62,596 nucleotides of DNA, from IMG/VR virus record IMGVR_UViG_3300014501_000018, positions 1-62,596 of that record; one strand, written 5' to 3'. Below, piece by piece: positions 61,970 through 62,596 of the stretch. The stretch comes from a virus. A program made the position numbers and the translations under genes. The number at the start of each line of letters is the position of its first letter. Position 1 is the first letter of the stretch. The notes beneath the pieces are model-generated. The model saw only the letters and a list, made by a program, of their open reading frames with translations, searched no databases and was not told the origin of the DNA.

Positions 61970-62596
61970 TCAATGCTGAACGCCTTGCCAAAATCACAAA
62001 ACTATATTCAGGTTCGCACAACCCGAACGGCAAAATGTGTGCTATGGAAGCTGTGGCCTACGTAGCCGGCGAGCCATGGTCGGATCATCCCGAATGTGCT
62101 TGTCCTGTCATCGGCGCGTTCATGCGCGCGTGGAACGACGCACTGTCCGACGCGGATCGTGACCGATTGCTCTTGCCGCTCATTCCTCGGCTTGTTGGTA
62201 CGAAGGGTAGCAAAAAACTGGAAGCGCGCCGTGCTACGATGTCGGCCGACTGGTATGTACGGGTGCAAGTGCCGGCTTGGCTACGTCTCGCTGGCCTAAC
62301 TGAGCACGCCAACAAACTCGCTGCGTTTCCTGAAATCACAAGTTTTGCCAAAACGCCGTCGATCTTAGCAGCGCTTCAATCCGCTCAAAAAGATTCGAGC
62401 GCGGCAGAGAGCGCGGCATGGAGCGCGGCAGAGAGCGCGGCATGGAGCGCGGCATGGAGCGCGGCAAGGAGCGCGGCAGAGAGCGCGGCATGGAGCGCGG
62501 CAGAGAGCGCGGCATGGAGCGCGGCATGGAGCGCGGCAAGGAGCGCGGCAGAGAGCGCGGCATGGAGCGCGGCAGAGAGCGCGGCGAATAAAAAGC
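61957..62596 (+). CDS. Ala/Ser/Trp tetrapeptide-repeat protein, 5' part (continues at 1)
   Basis: From ATG 61957 (GGGAG seven bases before). Residues 1-147 are a conserved folded part: KMCAMEAVAYVAGEPWSDHP, ECACPVIGAFMRAWNDALSD and TMSADWYVRVQVPAWLRLAG. Then come 16 Ser-Ala-Ala-x units, x being Glu, Trp, Arg or (last) Asn, all helix-formers. The frame leaves at 62596 and resumes at base 3. With the 194 bases at the left end the product is about 236 residues. The same N-terminal pattern with Ala/Trp repeats is known to me from other phage and actinobacterial hypotheticals. Function unknown. Confidence 0.85.
   Translation, partial: MQIVVNAERLAKITKLYSGSHNPNGKMCAMEAVAYVAGEPWSDHPECACPVIGAFMRAWNDALSDADRDRLLLPLIPRLVGTKGSKKLEARRATMSADWYVRVQVPAWLRLAGLTEHANKLAAFPEITSFAKTPSILAALQSAQKDSSAAESAAWSAAESAAWSAAWSAARSAAESAAWSAAESAAWSAAWSAARSAAESAAWSAAESAANKK
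62398..62589 (+). repeat. 12-bp in-frame tandem repeat, 16 units
   Basis: Units are AGCGCGGC(A/G) plus GAG, TGG, AGG or AAT. The fourth codons read E W E W W R, repeated twice, then E W E N, so there is also a 72-bp higher-order repeat. Near-identity of units suggests recent expansion, and the copy number may vary between genomes or be collapsed by assembly. Confidence 0.95.
62474..62596. repeat. Terminal direct repeat, right copy
   Basis: Identical to 1-123; see the left copy. Removing one copy gives a circle of 62473 bases. Confidence 0.9.

Noticed and set aside
62398-62589. CRISPR array or iterons
   Set aside because: The periodic unit is 12 bp, has no spacers and is translated in frame as Ser-Ala-Ala-x; it is a coding repeat.

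Overview
The window is a complete, or nearly complete, tailed-phage genome. Its first 123 bases equal its last 123 bases (1-123 = 62474-62596). Joining the ends restores one reading frame that runs from 61957 through the contig end into 1-194. I read it as a circular assembly of about 62.47 kb. It carries a large terminase, portal, scaffold, major capsid protein, two head-tail adaptor paralogues, a propeller-like tail hub, three large internal (ejection-type) proteins, receptor-binding proteins and a lysis block. I see no tape-measure protein, sheath, baseplate, tRNA or CRISPR array. This suggests a podovirus. GC-rich composition, CTTGAC-type promoters, a DUF1906 endolysin, a tiny Tat-signal protein and FkbM/TPR glycan genes suggest an alphaproteobacterial, probably Rhizobiales-like, host (inference).

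Layout. Rightward genes run from 61473 across the junction to 14830. They are tightly packed (ATGA overlaps) and cover replication and host take-over: family A DNA polymerase, Cas4/RecB-like Fe-S nuclease, Lar-like zinc protein, VRR-NUC nuclease, SNF2 helicase, HNH endonuclease, a PAPS-reductase-like protein, a Dam-type methylase and many tiny zinc or membrane proteins. Leftward genes fill 14844-56875. In order of transcription they are: small regulators and a J-domain protein (56875-53050); a glycan-modification block with two glycosyltransferases, an epimerase, a TPR/GT9-like protein and an FkbM methyltransferase, interleaved with a small serine recombinase (53053-44953); packaging and capsid (44956-36313); neck, tail and internal virion proteins (35693-22590); exported and receptor-binding proteins (22639-18017); and lysis (18008-14844). 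A leftward prim-pol/helicase (58862-61237) sits beside an AT-rich, repeat-containing probable origin (58670-58861).

Inverted islands interrupt this plan. Rightward cassettes at 31733-32552 (ribbon-helix-helix plus endonuclease), 35740-36354 (related endonuclease) and 38945-39568 (excisionase-like HTH plus small protein) each end overlapping the 3' end of a leftward virion gene. A leftward membrane protein (5474-5728) does the same in the early region.

Most notable non-coding structure: three 19-bp palindromes (GTAGT-n7-ACTAC) at leftward promoters, which look like one regulon; three near-identical leftward promoters with a shared TGAAAGAG spacer; two free-standing promoter-hairpin-terminator units that look like small RNAs (61278-61347 and 57562-57653); a 16-bp leader stem (54044-54101); and a palindrome that supplies the ribosome-binding sites of two divergent genes. 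Most notable protein structure: a Gly-Ser-Gly-Tyr repeat module spread through three virion proteins, visibly inserted into one of two adaptor paralogues. All functional calls come from reading translated sequence by eye; no database search was run.
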